Assembly: GCF_933775445.1 (NCBI RefSeq) | Contig: NW_026089450.1 | Location: forward strand, 124,001 to 188,000 | Direction of reading: 5' to 3' | DNA from: Argentina anserina | Lineage: Eukaryota; Streptophyta; Magnoliopsida; Rosales; Rosaceae | Length of the DNA: 64,000 nt | Shown here: positions 39,541 through 54,175 of the stretch, one piece after another | Layout of the letters: each line of letters opens with the position of its first letter | Numbering within the stretch: the first letter of the stretch is position 1 | Translations under genes and position numbers: made by a program | Notes under the pieces: model-generated | Told to the model about the DNA's origin: nothing | What the model saw: the letters and a program-made list of their open reading frames with translations, nothing else | Databases searched by the model: none

Positions 39541-42500
39541 AAAGCCTTACAGAAAGATACTCAAACGAGAAATGAAAAGATACACAATTGGAATAGTAAA
39601 GATACGCAAACGATGTAAAGATACACAATTGGAATAGTAAAGATACGCAAACGAAGTAAAGATACTCAGTTTGAAAGAAACACACTCCCACACTTGCAAA
39701 ACTCTCAAATTCAATAGAAACTCGCATCAGAAGCCTTACGGAAAGATGCGCAAACGAGAAATGAAAAGATACACAATTGGAATAGTAAAGATACGCAAAC
39801 GATGTAAAGATACACAATTGGAATAGTAAAGATACGCAAACGATGTAAAGATACACAATTGGAATAGTAAAGATATGCAAACGATGTAAAGATACTCAGT
39901 TGGAAAGAAACACACTCCCACACTTGCAAAACTCTCAAATTCAATAGAAACTCGCATCAGAAAGCCTTACAGAAAGATACTCAAACGAGAAATGAAAAGA
40001 TACACAATTGGAATCGTAAAGATACGCAAACGATGTAAAGATACTCAGTTTGAAGGAAACACACTCCCACACTTGCAAAACTCTCAAATACAATAGAAAC
40101 TCGCATCAGAAGCGTTACAGAAAGATACTCAAACGAGTAATGAAAAGATACACAATTGGAATAGTAAAGATACGCAAACGATGTAAAGATACTCAATTGG
40201 AACAGTAAAGATACGCAAACGATGTAAAGATACACAATTGGAATAGTAAAGATACGCAAACGATGTAAAGATACTCAGTTTGAAAAAACACACTCCCACA
40301 CTTGCAAAACTCTCAAATTCAATAGAAACTCGCATCCGAAAGCCTTATAGAAAGATACTCAAACTAGAAATGAAAAGATACACAATTGGAATAGTAAAGA
40401 TACGCAAACGATGTAAAGATACACAATTGGAATAGTAAAGATACGCAAACGATGTAAAGATACACAATTGGAATAGTAAAGATACGCAAACGATGTAAAG
40501 ATACTCAGTTTGAAAAAACACACTCCCACACTTGCAAAACTCTCAAATTCAATAGAAACTCGCATCAGAAGACTTACAGAAAGATACTCAAACGAGAAAT
40601 GAAAAGATACACAATTGGAATAGTAAAGATACGCAAACGATGTAAAGATACACAATTGGAATAGTAAAGATACGCAAACGATGTAAAGATACTCAGTTTG
40701 AAAAAACACACTCCCACACTTGCAAAACTCTCAAATTCAATAGAAACTCGCATCAGAAGACTTACAGAAAGATACTCAAACGAGAAATTAAAAGATACAC
40801 AATTGGAATAGTAAAGATACGCAAACGATGTAAAGATACTCAATTGGAATAGTAAAGATACGCAAACGATGTAAAGATACTCAGTTGGAAAGAAACACAC
40901 TCCCACACTTGCAAAACTCTCAAATTCAATAGAAACTCGCATCAGAAAGCCTTACAGAAAGATACTCAAACGAGAAATGAAAAGATACACAATTGGAATA
41001 GTAAAGATACGCAAACGATGTAAAGATACTCAGTTTGAAGGAAACACACTCCCACACTTGCAAAACTCTCAAATACAATAGAAACTCGCATCAGAAGCCT
41101 TACAGAAAGATACTCAAACGAGTAATGAAAAGATACACAATTGGAATAGTCAAGATACGCAAACGATGTAAAGATACACAATTGGAATAGTAAAGATACG
41201 CAAACGATGTAAAGATACTCAGTTTGAAAGAAACACACTCGCACACTTGCAAAACTCTCAAATTCAATAGAAACTCGCATCAGAAGCCTTACAGAAAGAT
41301 ACTCAAACGAGTAATGAAAAGATACACAATTGGAATCGTAAAGATACGCAAACGATGTAAAGATACTCAGTTTGAAGGAAACACACTCCCACACTTGCAA
41401 AACTCTTAAATACAATAGAAACTCGCATCAGAAGCCTTACAGAAAGATACTCAAACGAGTAATGAAAAGATACACAATTGGAATAGTAAAGATACGCAAA
41501 CGATGTAAAGATACACAATTGGAATAGTAAAGATACGCAAACGATGTAAAGATACTCAGTTTGAAAGAAACACACTCCCACACTTGCAAAACTCTCAAAT
41601 ACAATAGAAACTCGCATCAGAAGCCTTACAGAAAGATAATCAAACGAGAAATGAAAAGATACACAATTGGAATCGTAAAGATACGCAAACGATGTAAAGA
41701 TACTCAGTTTGAAGGAAACACACTCCCACACTTGCAAAACTCTCAAATACAATAGAAACTCGCATCAGAAGCCTTACAGAAAGATACTCAAACGAGTAAT
41801 GAAAAGATACACAATTGGAATAGTAAAGATACGCAAACGATGTAAAGATACACAATTGGAATAGTAAAGATACGCAAACGATGTAAAGATACTCAGTTTG
41901 AAAGAAACACACTCGCACACTTGCAAAACTCTCAAATTCAATAGAAACTCGCATCAGAAGCCTTACAGAAAGATACTCAAACGAGTAATGAAAAGATACA
42001 CAATTGGAATCGTAAAGATACGCAAACGATATAAAGATACTCAGTTTGAAGGAAACACACTCCCACACTTGCAAAACTCTCAAATACAATAGAAACTCGC
42101 ATCAAAAGCCTTACAGAAAGATACTCAAACGAGTAATGAAAAGATACAAAATTGGAATAGTAAAGATACGCAAACGATGTAAAGATACACAATTGGAATA
42201 GTAAAGATACGCAAACGATGTAAAGATACACAATTGGAATAGTAAAGATACGCAAACGATGTAAAGATACTAAGTTTGAAGGAAACACACTCCCACACTT
42301 GCAAAACTCTCAAATTCAATAGAAACTCGCATCAGAAAGCCTTACAGAAAGATACTCAAACGAGAAATGAAAAGATACACAATTGGAATAGTAAAGATAC
42401 GCAAACGATGTAAAGATACACAATTGGAATAGTAAAGATACGCAAACGATGTAAAGATACTCAGTTTGAAAGAAACACACTCCCACACTTGCAAAACTCT

Positions 42501-44853
42501 CAAAATCAATAGAAACTCGCATCAGAATGCCTTACAGAAAGATACTCAAACGAGAAATGAAAAGATACACAATTGGAATAGTAAAGATACGCAAACGATG
42601 TAAAGATACACAATTGGAATAGTAAAGATACGCAAACGATGTAAAGATACACAATTGGAATAGTAAACATACGCAAACGATGTAAAGATACTCAGTTTGA
42701 AGGAAACACACTCCCACACTTGCAAAACTCTCAAATTCAATAGAAACTCGCATCAGAAAGCCTTACAGAAAGATACTCAAACGAGAAATGAAAAGATACA
42801 CAATTGGAATAGTAAAGATACGCAAACGATGTAAAGATACACAATTGGAATAGTAAAGATACGCAAACGATGTAAAGATACTCAGTTTGAAAGAAACACA
42901 CTCCCACACTTGCAAAACTCTCAAATACAATAGAAACTCGCATCAGAAGCCTTACAGAAATATACTCAAACGAGAAATGAAAAGATACACAATTGGAATA
43001 GTAAAGATACGCAAACGATGTAAAGATACTCAGTTTGAAAGAAACACACTCCCACACTTGCAAAACTCTCAAATACAATAGAAACTCGCATCAGAAGCCT
43101 TACAGAAAGATACTCAAACGAGAAATGAAAAGATACACAATTGGAATAGTAAAGATACGCAAACGATGTAAATATACTCAGTTTGAAAGAAACACACTCC
43201 CACACTTGCAAAACTCTCAAAATCAATAGAAACTAGCATCAGAAAGCCTTACAGAAAGATACTCAAACGAGAAATGAAAAGATAGACAATTGGAATAGTA
43301 AAGATATGCAAACGATGTAAAGATACTCAGTTTGAAAGAAACACACTCCCACACTTGCAAAACTCTCAAATACAATAGAAACTCGCATCAGAAGCCTTAC
43401 AGAAAGATACTCAAACGAGAAATGAAAAGATACACAATTGGAATAGTAAAGATACGCAAACGATGTAAAGATACTCAGTTTGAAAGAAACACACTCCCAC
43501 ACTTGCAAAACTCTCAAATTCAATAGAAACTAGCATCAGAAGCCTTACAGAAAGATACTCAAACGAGAAATGAAAGGATACACAATTGGAATAGTAAAGA
43601 TACGCAAACGATGTAAAGATACACAATTGGAATAGTAAAGATACGCAAACGATGTAAAGATACTCAGTTTGAAGGAAACACACTCCCACACTTGCAAAAC
43701 TCTCAAATTCAATAGAAACTCGCATCAGAAAGCCTTACAGAAAGATACTCAAACGAGAAATGAAAAGATACACAATTGGAATAGTAAAGATATGCAAACG
43801 ATGTAAAGATACACAATTGGAATAGTAAAGATACGCAAACGATGTAAAGATACTCAGTTTGAAAGAAACACACTCCCACACTTGCAAAACTCTCAAAATC
43901 AATAGAAACTCGCATCAGAATGCCTTACAGAAAGATACTCAAACGAGAAATGAAAAGATACACAATTGGAATAGTAAAGATACGCAAACGATGTAAAGAT
44001 ACACAATTGGAATAGTAAAGATACGCAAACGATGTAAAGATACACAATTGGAATAGTAAACATACGCAAACGATGTAAAGATACTCAGTTTGAAGGAAAC
44101 ACACTCCCACACTTGCAAAACTCTCAAATTCAATAGAAACTCGCATCAGAAAGCCTTACAGAAAGATACTCAAACGAGAAATGAAAAGATACACAATTGG
44201 AATAGTAAAGATACGCAAACGATGTAAAGATACACAATTGGAATAGTAAAGATACGCAAACGATGTAAAGATACTCAGTTTGAAAGAAACACACTCCCAC
44301 ACTTGCAAAACTCTCAAAATCAATAGAAACTAGCATCAGAAAGCCTTACAGAAAGATACTCAAACGAGAAATGAAAAGATAGACAATTGGAATAGTAAAG
44401 ATACGCAAACGATGTAAAGATACTCAGTTTGAAAGAAACACACTCCCACACTTGCAAAACTCTCAAATATAATAGAAACTAGCATCAGAAGCCTTACAGA
44501 AAGATACTCAAACGAGAAATGAAAAGATACACAATTGGAATTGCAAAGATACGCAAACGATGTAAAGATACTCAGTTTGAAAGAAACACACTCCCACACT
44601 TGCAAAACTCTCAAATATAATAGAAACTAGCATCAGAAGCCTTACAGAAAGATACTCAAACGAGAAATGAAAAGATACACAATTGGAATTGTAAAGATAC
44701 GCAAACGATGTAAAGATACTCAGTTTGAAAAAAACACACTCCCACACTTGCAAAACTCTCAAATACAATAGAAACTCGCATCAGAAGCCTTACAGAAATA
44801 TACTACAACGAGAAATGAAAAGATACACAATTGGAATAGTAAAGATACGCAAA
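39541..44853. repeat. Higher-order repeat copy 3 (partial, about 5.3 kb)
   Basis: Aligns to 33350 onward at a constant offset of 6,191. It stays collinear through the markers at 38317-38577/44508-44768 and the CTACAACGAG unit (38612/44803). It diverges near 44854, where this copy goes directly into a B module through CGAAGTAAACATAC. Copies 2 and 3 differ at only a few sites seen by eye. Confidence 0.85.
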
Positions 44854-47800
44854 CGAAGTAAACATACTCAGTTTGAAAGAAACACACTCCCACACTTGCA
44901 AAACTCTCAAATACAATAGAAACTCGCATCAGAAGCCTTACAGAAAGATACTCAAACGAGAAATGAAAAGATACACAATTGGAATAGTAAAGATACGCAA
45001 ACGATGTAAAGATACACAATTGGAATAGTAAAGATACGCAAACGATGTAAAGATACTCAGTTTGAAAGAAACACACTCCCACACTTGCAAAACTCTCAAA
45101 TACAATAGAAACTCGCATCAGAAGCCTTACAGAAATATACTCAAACGAGAAATGAAAAGATACACAATTGGAATAGTAAAGATACGCAAACGATGTAAAG
45201 ATACTCAGTTTGAAAGAAACACACTCCCACACTTGCAAAACTCTCAAATACAATAGAAACTCGCATCAGAAGCCTTACAGAAAGATACTCAAACGAGAAA
45301 TGAAAAGATACACAATTGGAATAGTAAAGATACGCAAACGATGTAAAGATACTCAGTTTGAAAGAAACACACTCCCACACTTGCAAAACTCTCAAAATCA
45401 ATAGAAACTAGCATCAGAAAGCCTTACAGAAAGATACTCAAACGAGAAATGAAAAGATAGACAATTGGAATAGTAAAGATATGCAAACGATGTAAAGATA
45501 CTCAGTTTGAAAGAAACACACTCCCACACTTGCAAAACTCTCAAATATAATAGAAACTAGCATCAGAAGCCTTACAGAAAGATACTCAAACGAGAAATGA
45601 AAAGATACACAATTGGAATTGTAAAGATACGCAAACGATGTAAAGATACTCAGTTTGAAAGAAACACACTCCCACACTTGCAAAACTCTCAAATACAATA
45701 GAAACTCGCATCAGAAGCCTTACAAAAAGATACTCAAACGAGAAATGAAAAGATACACAATTGGAATAGTAAAGATACGCAAACGATGTAAAGATACTCA
45801 GTTTGAAAGAAACACACTCCCACACTTGCAACACTCTCAAAATCAATAGAAACTAGTATCAGAAAGCCTTACAGAAAGATACTCAAACGAGAAATGAAAA
45901 GATAGACAATTGGAATTGTAAAGATACGCAAACGATGTAAAGATACTCAGTTTGAAAGAAACACACTCCCACACTTGCAAAACTCTCAAATACAATAGAA
46001 ACTCGCATCAGAAGCCTTACAGAAAGATACTCAAACGAGAAATGAAAAGATACACAATTGGAATAGTAAAGATACGCAAACGATGTAAAGATACTCAGTT
46101 TGAAAGAAACACACTCCCACACTTGCAAAACTCTCAAATTCAATAGAAACTCGCATCAGAAAGCCTTACAGAAAGATACTCAAACGAGAAATGAAAAGAT
46201 GCACAATTGGAATAGTAAAGATACGCAAACGATGTAAAGATACTCAGTTTGAAAGAAACACACTCCCACACTTGCAAAACTCTCAAATACAATAGAAACT
46301 AGCATCAGAAGCCTTACAGAAAGATACTCAAACGAGAAATGAAAAGATACACAATTGGAATTGTAAAGATACGCAAACGATGTAAAGATACTCAGTTTGA
46401 AAGAAACACACTCCCACACTTGCAAAACTCTCAAATACAATAGAAACTCGCATCAGAAGCCTTACAGAAAGATACTCAAACGAGAAATGAAAAGATACAC
46501 AATTGGAATAGTAAAGATACGCAAACGATGTAAAGATACTCAGTTTGAAAGAAACACACTCCCACACTTGCAACACTCTCAAAATCAATAGAAACTAGTA
46601 TCAGAAAGCCTTACAGAAAGATACTCAAACGAGAAATGAAAAGATAGACAATTGGAATTGTAAAGATACGCAAACGATGTAAAGATACTCAGTTTGAAAG
46701 AAACACACTCCCACACTTGCAAAACTCTCAAATATAATAGAAACTAGCATCAGAAGCCTTACAGAAAGATACTCAAACGAGAAATGAAAAGATACACAAT
46801 TGGAATTGTAAAGATACGCAAACGATGTAAAGATACTCAGTTTGAAAGAAACACACTCCCACACTTGCAAAACTCTCAAATACAATAGAAACTCGCATCA
46901 GAAGCCTGACAGAAATATACTACAACGAGAAATGAAAAGATACACAATTGGAATAGTAAAGATACGCAAACGATGTAAAGATACTCAGTTTGAAAGAAAC
47001 ACACTCCCACACTTGCAAAACTCTCAAATACAATAGAAACTCGCATCAGAAGCCTTACAGAAAGATACTCAAACGAGAAATGAAAAGATACACAATTGGA
47101 ATAGTAAAGATACGCAAACGATGTAAACATACACAATTGGAATAGTAAAGATACGCAAACGATGTAAAGATACTCAGTTTGAAAGAAACACACTCCCACA
47201 CTTGCAAAACTCTCAAATACAATAGAAACTCGCATCAGAAGCCTTACAGAAATATACTCAAACGAGAAATGAAAAGATACACAATTGGAATAGTAAAGAT
47301 ACGCAAACGATGTAAAGATACTCAGTTTGAAAGAAACACACTCCCACACTTGCAAAACTCTCAAATACAATAGAAACTCGCATCAGAAGCCTTACAGAAA
47401 GATACTCAAACGAGAAAAGAAAAGATACACAATTGGAATAGTAAAGATACGCAAACGATGTAAAGATACACAATTGGAATAGTAAAGATACGCAAACGAT
47501 GTAAAGATACTCAGTTTGAAAGAAACACACTCCCACACTTGCAAAACTCTCAAATTCAATAGAAACTCGCATCAGAAAGCCTTACAGAAAGATACTCAAA
47601 CGAGAAATGAAAAGATGCACAATTGGAATAGTAAAGATACGCAAACGATGTAAAGATACTCAGTTTGAAAGAAACACACTCCCACACTTGCAAAACTCTC
47701 AAATACAATAGAAACTAGCATCAGAAGCCTTACAGAAAGATACTCAAACGAGAAATGAAAAGATACACAATTGGAATTGTAAAGATACGCAAACGATGTA

Positions 47801-50800
47801 AAGATACTCAGTTTGAAAGAAACACACTCCCACACTTGCAAAACTCTCAAATTCAATAGAAACTCGCATCAGAAAGCCTTACAGAAAGATACTCAAACGA
47901 GAAACGAAAAGATGCACAATTGGAATAGTAAATATACGCAAACGATGTAAAGATACTCAGTTTGAAAGAAACACACTCCCACACTTGCAAAACTCTCAAA
48001 TACAATAGAAACTAGCATCAGAAGCCTTACAGAAAGATACTCAAACGAGAAATGAAAAGATACACAATTGGAATTGTAAAGATAGGCAAACGATGTAAAG
48101 ATACTCAGTTTGAAAGAAACACACTCCCACACTTGCAAAACTCTCAAATACAATAGAAACTCGCATCAGAAGCCTTACAGAAAGATACTCAAACGAGAAA
48201 TGAAAAGATACACAATTGGAATAGTAAAGATACGCAAACGATGTAAAGATACTCAGTTTGAAAGAAACACACTTCCACACTTGCAAAACTCTCAAAATCA
48301 ATAGAAACTAGCATCAGAAAGCCTTACAGAAAGATACTAAAACGAGAAATGAAAAGATAGACAATTGGAATAGTAAAGATACGCAAACGATGTAAAGATA
48401 CTCAGTTTGAAAGAAACACACTCCCACACTTGCAAAACTCTCAAATATAATAGAAACTAGCATCAGAAGCCTTACAGAAAGATACTCAAACGAGAAATGA
48501 AAAGATACACAATTGGAATTGTAAAGATACGCAAACGATGTAAAGATACTCAGTTTGAAAGAAACACACTCCCACACTTGCAAAACTCTCAAATATAATA
48601 GAAACTAGCATCAGAAGCCTTACAGAAAGATACTCAAACGAGAAATGAAAAGATACACAATTGGAATTGTAAAGATACGCAAACGATGTAAAGATACTCA
48701 GTTTGAAAGAAACACACTCCCACACTTGCAAAACTCTCAAATACAATAGAAACTCGCATCAGAAGCCTTACAGAAAGATACTCAAACGAGAAAACAAAAG
48801 ATACACAATTGGAATAGTAAAGATACGCAAACGATGTAAAGATACACAATTGGAATAGTAAAGATACGCAAACGATGTAAAGATACTCAGTTTGAAAGAA
48901 ACACACTCCCACACTTGCAAAACTCTCAAATTCAATAGAAACTCGCATCAGAAAGCCTTACAGAAAGATACTCAAACGAGAAACGAAAAGATGCACAATT
49001 GGAATAGTAAATATACGCAAACGATGTAAAGATACTCAGTTTGAAAGAAACACACTCCCACACTTGCAAAACTCTCAAATACAATAGAAACTAGCATCAG
49101 AAGCCTTACAGAAAGATACTCAAACGAGAAATGAAAAGATACACAATTGGAATTGTAAAGATAGGCAAACGATGTAAAGATACTCAGTTTGAAAGAAACA
49201 CACTCCCACACTTGCAAAACTCTCAAATACAATAGAAACTCGCATCAGAAGCCTTACAGAAAGATACTCAAACGAGAAATGAAAAGATACACAATTGGAA
49301 TAGTAAAGATACGCAAACGATGTAAAGATACTCAGTTTGAAAGAAACACACTTCCACACTTGCAAAACTCTCAAAATCAATAGAAACTAGCATCAGAAAG
49401 CCTTACAGAAAGATACTAAAACGAGAAATGAAAAGATAGACAATTGGAATAGTAAAGATACGCAAACGATGTAAAGATACTCAGTTTGAAAGAAACACAC
49501 TCCCACACTTGCAAAACTCTCAAATATAATAGAAACTAGCATCAGAAGCCTTACAGAAAGATACTCAAACGAGAAATGAAAAGATACACAATTGGAATTG
49601 TAAAGATACGCAAACGATGTAAAGATACTCAGTTTGAAAGAAACACACTCCCACACTTGCAAAACTCTCAAATATAATAGAAACTAGCATCAGAAGCCTT
49701 ACAGAAAGATACTCAAACGAGAAATGAAAAGATACACAATTGGAATTGTAAAGATACGCAAACGATGTAAAGATACTCAGTTTGAAAGAAACACACTCCC
49801 ACACTTGCAAAACTCTCAAATACAATAGAAACTCGCATCAGAAGCCTTACAGAAAGATACTCAAACGAGAAAAGAAAAGATACACAATTGGAATAGTAAA
49901 GATACGCAAACGATGTAAAGATACACAATTGGAATAGTAAAGATACGCAAACGATGTAAAGATACTCAGTTTGAAAGAAACACACTCCCACACTTGCAAA
50001 ACTCTCAAATTCAATAGAAACTCGCATCAGAAAGCCTTACAGAAAGATACTCAAACGAGAAATGAAAAGATGCACAATTGGAATAGTAAAGATACGCAAA
50101 CGATGTAAAGATACTCAGTTTGAAAGACACACACTCCCACACTTGCAAAACTCTCAAATACAATAGAAACTCGCATCAGAAGCCTTACAGAAAGATACTC
50201 AAACGAGAAATGAAAAGATACACAATTGGAATAGTAAAGATACGCAAACGATGTAAAGATACTCAGTTTGAAAGAAACACACTCCCACACTTGCAAAACT
50301 CTCAAAATCAATAGAAACTAGCATCAGAAAGCCTTACAGAAAGATACTCAAACGAGAAATGAAAAGATAGACAATTGGAATAGTAAAGATACGCAAACGA
50401 TGTAAAGATACTCAGTTTGAAAGAAACACACTCCCACACTTGCAAAACTCTCAAATATAATAGAAACTAGCATCAGAAGCCTTACAGAAAGATACTCAAA
50501 CGAGAAATGAAAAGATACACAATTGGAATTGTAAAGATACGCAAACGATGTAAAGATACTCAGTTTGAAAGAAACACACTCCCACACTTGCAAAACTCTC
50601 AAATACAATAGAAACTCGCATCAGAAGCCTTACAGAAAGATACTCAAACGAGAAAAGAAAAGATACACAATTGGAATAGTAAAGATACGCAAACGATGTA
50701 AAGATACACAATTGGAATAGTAAAGATACGCAAACGATGTAAAGATACACAATTGGAATAGTAAAGATACGCAAACGATGTAAAGATACACAATTGGAAT

Positions 50801-53800
50801 AGTAAAGATACGCAAACGATGTAAAGATACACAATTGGAATAGTAAAGATACGCAAACGATGTAAAGATACTCAGTTTGAAAGAAACACACTCCCACACT
50901 TGCAAAACTCTCAAATTCAATAGAAACTCGCATCAGAAAGCCTTACAGAAAGATACTCAAACGAGAAATGAAAAGATGCACAATTGGAATAGTAAAGATA
51001 CGCAAACGATGTAAAGATACTCAGTTTGAAAGACACACACTCCCACACTTGCAAAACTCTCAAATACAATAGAAACTCGCATCAGAAGCCTTACAGAAAG
51101 ATACTCAAACGAGAAATGAAAAGATACACAATTGGAATAGTAAAGATACGCAAACGATGTAAAGATACTCAGTTTGAAAGAAACACACTCCCACACTTGC
51201 AAAACTCTCAAATTCAATAGAAACTCGCATCAGAAAGCCTTACAGAAAGATACTCAAACGAGAAATGAAAAGATGCACAATTGGAATAGTAAAGATACGC
51301 AAACGATGTAAAGATACTCAGTTTGAAAGACACACACTCCCACACTTGCAAAACTCTCAAATACAATAGAAACTCGCATCAGAAGCCTTACAGAAAGATA
51401 CTCAAACGAGAAATGAAAAGATACACAATTGGAATAGTAAAGATACGCAAACGATGTAAAGATACTCAGTTTGAAAGAAACACACTCCCACACTTGCAAA
51501 ACTCTCAAAATCAATAGAAACTAGCATCAGAAAGCCTTACAGAAAGATACTCAAACGAGAAATGAAAAGATAGACAATTGGAATAGTAAAGATACGCAAA
51601 CGATGTAAAGATACTCAGTTTGAAAGAAACACACTCCCACACTTGCAAAACTCTCAAATATAATAGAAACTAGCATCAGAAGCCTTACAGAAAGATACTC
51701 AAACGAGAAATGAAAAGATACACAATTGGAATTGTAAAGATACGCAAACGATGTAAAGATACTCAGTTTGAAAGAAACACACTCCCACACTTGCAAAACT
51801 CTCAAATACAATAGAAACTCGCATCAGAAGCCTTACAGAAAGATACTCAAACGAGAAAAGAAAAGATACACAATTGGAATAGTAAAGATACGCAAACGAT
51901 GTAAAGATACACAATTGGAATAGTAAAGATACGCAAACGATGTAAAGATACTCAGTTTGAAAGAAACACACTCCCACACTTGCAAAACTCTCAAATTCAA
52001 TAGAAACTCGCATCAGAAAGCCTTACAGAAAGATACTCAAACGAGAAACGAAAAGATGCACAATTGGAATAGTAAATATACGCAAACGATGTAAAGATAC
52101 TCAGTTTGAAAGAAACACACTCCCACACTTGCAAAACTCTCAAATACAATAGAAACTAGCATCAGAAGCCTTACAGAAAGATACTCAAACGAGAAATGAA
52201 AAGATACACAATTGGAATTGTAAAGATAGGCAAACGATGTAAAGATACTCAGTTTGAAAGAAACACACTCCCACACTTGCAAAACTCTCAAATACAATAG
52301 AAACTCGCATCAGAAGCCTTACAGAAAGATACTCAAACGAGAAATGAAAAGATACACAATTGGAATAGTAAAGATACGCAAACGATGTAAAGATACTCAG
52401 TTTGAAAGAAACACACTTCCACACTTGCAAAACTCTCAAAATCAATAGAAACTAGCATCAGAAAGCCTTACAGAAAGATACTAAAACGAGAAATGAAAAG
52501 ATAGACAATTGGAATAGTAAAGATACGCAAACGATGTAAAGATACTCAGTTTGAAAGAAACACACTCCCACACTTGCAAAACTCTCAAATATAATAGAAA
52601 CTAGCATCAGAAGCCTTACAGAAAGATACTTAAACGAGAAATGAAAAGATACACAATTGGAATAGTAAAGATACGCAAACGATGTAAAGATACACAATTG
52701 GAATAGTAAAGATACGCAAACGATGTAAAGATACTCAGTTTGAAAGAAACACACTCCCACACTTGCAAAACTCTCAAATACAATAGAAACTAGCATCAGA
52801 AGCCTTACAGAAAGATACTCAAACGAGAAATGAAAAGATACACAATTGGAATTGTAAAGATACGCAAACGATGTAAAGATACACAATTGGAATAGTAAAG
52901 ATATGCAAACGATGTAAAGATATTCAGTTTGAAAGAAACACACTCCCACACTTGCAAAACTCTCAAATACAATAGAAACTAGCATCAGAAGCCTTACAGA
53001 AAGATACTCAAACGAGAAATGAAAAGATACACAATTGGAATAGTAAAGATACGCAAACGATGTAAAGATACACAATTGGAATAGTAAAGATACGCAAACG
53101 ATGTAAAGATACTCAGTTTGAAAGAAACACACTCCCACACTTGCAAAACTCTCAAATTCAATAGAAACTCGGATAAGAAGCTTTACAGAAAGATACTCAA
53201 ACGAGAAATGAAAAGATACACAATTGGAATAGTAAAGATACGCAAACGATGTAAAGATACTCAGTTTGAAAGAAACACACTCCCACACTTGCAAAACTCT
53301 CAAATTCAATAGAAACTCGCATAAGAAGCTTTACAGAAAGATACTCAAACGAGAAATGAAAAGATACACAATTGGAATAGTAAAGATGCGCAAACGATGT
53401 AAAGATACTCAGTTTGAAAGAAACACACTCCCACACTTGCAAAACTCTCAAATATAATAGAAACTAGCATCAGAAGCCTTACAGAAAGATACTCAAACGA
53501 GAAATGAAAAGATACACAATTGGAATTGTAAAGATACGCAAACGATGTAAAGATACTCAGTTTGAAAGAAACACACTCCCACACTTGCAAAACTCTCAAA
53601 TTCAATAGAAACTCGCATCAGAAGCCTTACAGAAAGATACTCAAACGAGAAATGAAAAGATACACAATTGGAATAGTAAAGATACGCAAACGATGTAAAG
53701 ATACTCAGTTTGAAAGAAACACACTCCCACACTTGCAAAACTCTCCAATAGAATAGAAACTAGCATCAGAAGCCTTACAGAAAGATACTCAAACGAGAAA

Positions 53801-53806
53801 TGAAAA
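44854..53806. repeat. Satellite array, 148-bp-unit-rich segment
   Basis: About 9 kb dominated by single-A units of 148 or 149 bp; the extra base is an A in AGAAAGCC. Typical markers are AAACTAGCATCAG in place of AAACTCGCATCAG, GATAGACAATTGG or GATGCACAATTGG as the first A sub-unit, and CAAATATAATAG. A direct 1,079-bp duplication occupies 47893-50050, and part of it recurs at 52037-52450. A five-A run lies at 50662-50866. No gene is present. Confidence 0.95.
50662..50866. repeat. A-module run, 5 copies (205 bp)
   Basis: Exactly 5 x 41 bp of module A, starting GATACACAATTGG and ending before GATACTCAGTTTG. The copies are nearly identical to each other, unlike the variant-rich runs further right, which suggests a recent local expansion. 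Confidence 0.95.
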
Positions 53807-54175
53807 GATACACAATTGGAATTGTAAAGATACGCAAACGATGTAAAGATACACAATTGGAATAGTAAAGATACGGAAACGATGTAAAGATAAACACCTG
53901 GAATAGTAAAGATACGCAAACGTTGTAAAGATACACAATTGGAATAGTAAAGATACGCAAACGATGTAAAGATACACAATTGGAATAGTAAAGATACGGA
54001 AACGATGTAAAGATACACAATTGGAATAGTAAAGATACGCAAACGTTGTAAAGATACACAATTGGAATAGTAAAGATACGCAAACGATGTAAAGATACAC
54101 AATTGGAATAGTAAAGATACGCAAACGATGTAAAGATACACAATTGGAATAGTAAACATACGCAAACGATGTAAA
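53807..54175. repeat. A-module run, 9 copies (369 bp)
   Basis: Exactly 9 x 41 bp. The copies carry marker variants in the order plain, CGGAAACGATG, CGTTG, plain, CGGAAACGATG, CGTTG, plain, plain, then the last with GTAAACATACG. The three-step pattern (123 bp) repeats twice. Copy 3 begins with the odd form GATAAACACCTGG. Confidence 0.95.
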
